Source of the DNA: Euperipatoides rowelli
Lineage: Eukaryota; Onychophora; Udeonychophora; Euonychophora; Peripatopsidae
NCBI GenBank assembly: GCA_003024985.2
Contig: PXIH01S0004608.1
Reading direction: 5' to 3' (one strand)
DNA length: 10,944 nt
The notes under the pieces were generated by a model that saw only the letters and a program-made list of their open reading frames with translations, had not been told where the DNA came from and did no database searches. Of this stretch, positions 8,551 through 10,944 are shown piece by piece. The first letter of the stretch is position 1. Every line of letters begins with the position of its first letter. The position numbers and the translations under genes are program-made.

Positions 8551-8593
8551 GCCACCAGTACACTTTAACTGGTGGCCAGTTTTTGCCACCAGT
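8551..8593. repeat. Hairpin of GCCACCAGT arms plus a third direct copy
   Basis: GCCACCAGT (8551-8559) and ACTGGTGGC (8568-8576) form a perfect 9 bp stem with an 8-base loop. A third GCCACCAGT follows at 8585-8593. The same CACCAGT word, with a nearby TAAAGT, opens every unit of the tandem array that starts about 300 bases downstream, so the two may share an origin. Confidence 0.55.
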
Positions 8594-8853
8594 CTAAAAA
8601 CTTAGTGTCAATACCTGAAAAGATAACATAAAAATGTGCAAACATTTTATTCTATAAGGGCAGCACAATAATTCATATTTATCCTTCACCTCAAGATAGC
8701 TTATTTCAGTTTTTTTTTAAATATATTTTTAAAGGTGACACAGAATGGATTTAAACATTTTTTTTATTATTAAGTTATTTAGAATATTAATCAAAATCCA
8801 TATTTTAGCTCCTCTCCCTTTAAACAGTAATGATTTCAATAATCGCTGTCGTC

Positions 8854-8876
8854 GTCACATTTCAGACTAATGTGAC
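8854..8876. repeat. Perfect 7 bp hairpin at the left edge of the tandem array
   Basis: GTCACAT (8854-8860) pairs with ATGTGAC (8870-8876). The 12-mer ATTTCAGACTAA spanning the loop (8859-8870) is repeated exactly at 9598-9609 beyond the array's right edge, so the array is bracketed by the same word. Confidence 0.5.
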
Positions 8877-8878
8877 AC

Positions 8879-9562
8879 CACCAGTGTAAAGTATTTATTA
8901 AAACCATTGTTTAGAATAACAAGCATATAGAAGCAAATATGAATAACTAAATAGGAAAAGCATATAGATTTCTAGACAATTAATAACCTCAATGATAGAA
9001 GGGTGATCGCTTGCTGCTATCCTAGATTGTTTACAGCGACTGATGTCACCAGTGTAAAGTATTTATTGAAACGAGTGTCTAGAATAGCTAGCATATAGAA
9101 GTAAATATGAATAACTAAATAGGAAAAGTATATATATTTCTAGACAATAAATAACCTCAATGATAAAAGTAATGATGATTTTTGCTGTTATCCCAGATTA
9201 TTTACAGTGACTGATGTCACCAGTGTAAAGTATTTATTAAAGCCAGTGTCTAGAATAACTAGCATATAGAAGCAAATCTGAATAATAACTAAATAGGAAA
9301 AGCATAAAGATTTCTAGACAATAAATATCTTAATAATAGAAGTGATGATCTTTGCTGTTATCCCAGATTGTTTACAGTGACTGATGTCACCAGTGTAAAG
9401 TATTTATTAAAAACCACTGTCTAGAAAAACTAGCATATATATGCAACATATGAATAATAACTAAATAGGAAAAGCATATAGATTTCTAGACAATAAATAA
9501 CATCAATGAGAGAAGTGATGTTGATCTTTACTGCTATCCCAGAATGTTTACCGGCATGATGT
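8879..9562. repeat. Tandem array, four units of about 168-175 bp with hairpins at the junctions
   Basis: Each unit begins CACCAGTGTAAAGTATTTAT at 8879, 9047, 9218 and 9388 (periods 168, 171, 170 and 175). Each carries TCTAGA or a close variant, AGCATATA, then ACTAAATAGGAAAAGCAT, a second TCTAGACAAT, and a tail related to GCTGTTATCCCAGATT. A degraded partial unit precedes the first copy (from about 8824), and another fades out after 9562. At three junctions (9030-9058, 9201-9229, 9371-9399) TTTACAGTGAC pairs with GTCAC...TGTAAA around TGAT, with a CAG bulge on one side; the first of these has one mismatch. Read as one unit, it starts GTCACCAGTGTAAA and ends TTTACAGTGAC, i.e. with its own imperfect terminal inverted repeats. 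It is either a satellite-like array or a MITE repeated head to tail. It is non-coding. Confidence 0.9.
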
Positions 9563-9609
9563 CACTAAATAATTTCAAGTGACGTTTATTAAATATAATT
9601 TCAGACTAA

Positions 9610-10136
9610 GGTTCATATTTTAATAACTTTTTTTTTTTTTTCAACAAGTGGAATTATATTTTAGTAACTATCTTTCAAAATAAATGATTAAAAAATGTTT
9701 AAATTAATTGTGTGTCACATTAAATCACATTTTCAACACATTTAAAATATTATTTGGATCTTATAATTAAAGATCTAAGTAATAAGATGTATTTTAAGTA
9801 AGTTGAGAACTACAATTTGAGAAAAAAAATTGTTTAGAAAATTAGGTTTTATTATGTAACAAAAGTAGACAACTATTTGTGTTGTGCAATATTTACTACC
9901 TGTCATACCAATCTGATAATATTCCAAAGAAAGAAAGATTGATTGCAAAATATTACTTATTTTTTTAATATTCCTTTCCATATTACAAGGAATATTTGGG
10001 ACATAATAAAAAAAATTATGATAAAAGTCAGCATAGGCCTATGTTTTACAAAAATGAAAAGAAAACAATCCATTAAAACTTAAACTATAAAAATCACAAA
10101 TAAATATAAACAATTAATCCATAAGGGGAAAAAAAA
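9610..10136 (-). other. AT-rich intron DNA, nothing recognised
   Basis: A minus-strand open frame at 9775-9981 has no recognisable domain and a composition dominated by AT-rich codons (I, N, F, Y, L). It is consistent with chance in AT-rich DNA, and I do not call a gene. Confidence 0.55.
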
Positions 10137-10142
10137 ACTTAC

Positions 10143-10215
10143 TTGTTGATAGCCTGAACATAATCAGAATTATTTTCTTGCTGCTGAGCATTAACCTTTA
10201 CACCCATTGATGTTT
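10143..10215 (-). CDS. Cytochrome P450 CYP4-type, internal exon (E-T-S-M-G region)
   Basis: Internal coding exon of 73 bases. The acceptor is TTTGTCTTAG ending at 10216, and the donor is GTAAGT at 10142-10137. The first two bases (AA) need a G from the previous exon to give Glu; 23 codons and two bases follow. The readable peptide is TSMGVKVNAQQQENN then SDYVQAIN. The (E)T-[SA]-M-G-x-x-x-x-A-Q block followed by [SD]-[DE]-Y-V-x-A is diagnostic of CYP4 enzymes. The two left-over bases join the first base of the exon at 3663 to make Lys, and the next residues continue the CYP4 order, so the exons belong to one gene. The internal Met is not a start; the true N-terminus lies to the right, outside the window. 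Confidence 0.92.
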
Positions 10216-10450
10216 CTAAGACAAATAATTCTTATATAAGTCTGGATTCTGAAAAAATATGAGTCAAAATAAAAATTAAAAAAAAAAAAAAAGAAATCCC
10301 ATAATTTAAAAAACGTTTTTTTAAACCCTTCTCAAGATGATTAGCAGTAACTATAAGACAAAAACGATTAGAAAAAAAATGAACAGCTTCATAAAATACT
10401 ACACTCGAAGCCTATTAGAGCACTAAAAGTTAGAATAAAGTTTCTGGTTA
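10216..10450 (-). other. Upstream P450 intron, nothing recognised
   Basis: AT-rich with an A-run near 10280. The preceding P450 exon (membrane anchor to helix D/E) is not visible anywhere up to 10944. Confidence 0.5.
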
Positions 10451-10533
10451 CCGCCCGCATCAAAATTTTTATACCGTGTCAAATGGTTTTTTATGCTATT
10501 TTTTGTAAAAATAAAAAAGTTCCGCCCGCATCA
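10451..10533. repeat. Pair of identical CCGCCCGCATCA motifs 71 bp apart
   Basis: The 12-mer occurs at 10451-10462 and 10522-10533, separated by very AT-rich sequence. A CpG-bearing word kept exactly twice in such a background points to a repeat fragment. The family is not recognised. Confidence 0.5.
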
Positions 10534-10734
10534 GATTCTTTCCATATATTAAGAAAGGTTTTGATAGGCTTTAAAAATATAATTACAATGCAAATAAATT
10601 TGCAGTATACCGTAGTTATTATATTGAACGTGCATAAAAATAATACTAGAGCTCAGTAAGCGAATGGAGGTATAGGGAGTGACTTTCCTATCAGCTGACA
10701 TGAAAATGTAGTCGGGGGCATGGCTTGTGTTGTA

Positions 10735-10818
10735 AAATACCTGGGTATTTAATTTTAGAGGTACGGTACAGTAAATACCCAGGGTAAATATCCAAAATGA
10801 TTAATTACCCAGGTATTT
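10735..10818. mobile_element. Small inverted-repeat element (MITE-like, 84 bp)
   Basis: AAATACCTGGGTATTTAAT (10735-10753) and the reverse complement of 10800-10818 match at 18 of 19 positions. A third related word, TAAATACCCAGGGTA (10772-10786), lies between them and is nearly palindromic. The layout fits a short non-autonomous DNA transposon. No clear target duplication was found, so the superfamily is open. Confidence 0.6.
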
Positions 10819-10860
10819 ATGTTTCCACTTTAAAATATCAAGAAAATAAACTTATACCGT

Positions 10861-10944
10861 AGAATGCCGACCAAGAGCGCCCCACCAAGCAAGGCCCCCC
10901 CCCCCTATTTCTTGTCAAAACATAGGTATAGCACCATCGCTGAA
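10861..10944 (-). mobile_element. Possible transposon end at the window edge (G-run on minus strand)
   Basis: Read on the minus strand the edge gives CAGCGATGGTGCTATACC, then a run of 11 G (10905-10895) and a GC-rich GGTGGGGCGCTC stretch. A CAG.G start followed by a G-run resembles the termini of the elements at 304-527 and 4428-4695. The other end is not matched in the window. Confidence 0.3.

Larger units (their letters stand above)
3664..10142 (-). other. P450 intron of about 6.5 kb, filled with mobile-element remnants
   Basis: The intron is bounded by donor GTAAGT (minus strand, 10142-10137) and the TTCTAG acceptor ending at 3664. It holds a hAT MITE, a truncated Ty3/gypsy element in the same orientation as the gene, and a tandem array, each listed separately. 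The stretch 3664-4427 shows no feature I can support. Confidence 0.85.

Noticed and set aside
8879-9562. CRISPR array
   Set aside because: The units are long and similar throughout, with no short repeat/variable spacer pattern, and the context is eukaryotic.
9775-9981. Minus-strand frame of 68 codons
   Set aside because: AT-driven composition, no domain, no splice-site arrangement fitting the P450 gene.
1-10944. tRNA and rRNA genes
   Set aside because: No A-box/B-box pair with a cloverleaf and no rRNA-like conserved stretch was seen on either strand by eye; a tRNAscan-SE run would settle it.

Overview
The window reads as AT-rich intron and repeat DNA from an animal genome, most likely an invertebrate. 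The evidence is GT-AG introns with pyrimidine tracts, a split CYP4-type cytochrome P450, and several classes of eukaryotic transposon. There is no operon structure, no bacterial gene density, no tRNA or rRNA, and no CRISPR array. I cannot name the species from this sequence.

The only well supported host gene is a cytochrome P450 of the CYP4 group (closest in feel to CYP4V) on the minus strand. Two internal coding exons are visible: 10143-10215 and 3537-3663. Their splice phases fit exactly across an intron of about 6.5 kb. Earlier exons lie to the right of the window. The next exon, and the haem-binding end of the protein, must lie to the left, because I found no further P450 exon in 1-3536.

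The rest is intron filled with mobile-element debris. From left to right: a CpG-rich repeat patch (112-149); a 224 bp MITE-like element with CAGGG ends (304-527); an isolated hAT-like terminus (969 on) and an exon-like plus-strand ORF with a poly(A) signal (1064-1202); a decayed hAT transposase on the plus strand (about 2137-2559), abutted by a 101 bp hAT-type MITE (2564-2664); P450 exon (3537-3663); a 268 bp hAT-type MITE with an 8 bp target duplication and a run of 13 G (4428-4695); a truncated Ty3/gypsy retrotransposon on the minus strand, with its 3' LTR at about 5025-6105 and RT-thumb/RNase H/integrase remnants at 7169-8339; a four-copy tandem array with a period of about 170 bp whose junctions form hairpins (8879-9562); P450 exon (10143-10215); a pair of CCGCCCGCATCA motifs; an 84 bp inverted-repeat MITE (10735-10818); and a C-run at the right edge that looks like another transposon end.

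I found no new multi-gene system. The most distinctive structure is the tandem array, whose units resemble a MITE joined head to tail. The most useful result is the pair of P450 exons, which short-ORF searching would miss or misreport.
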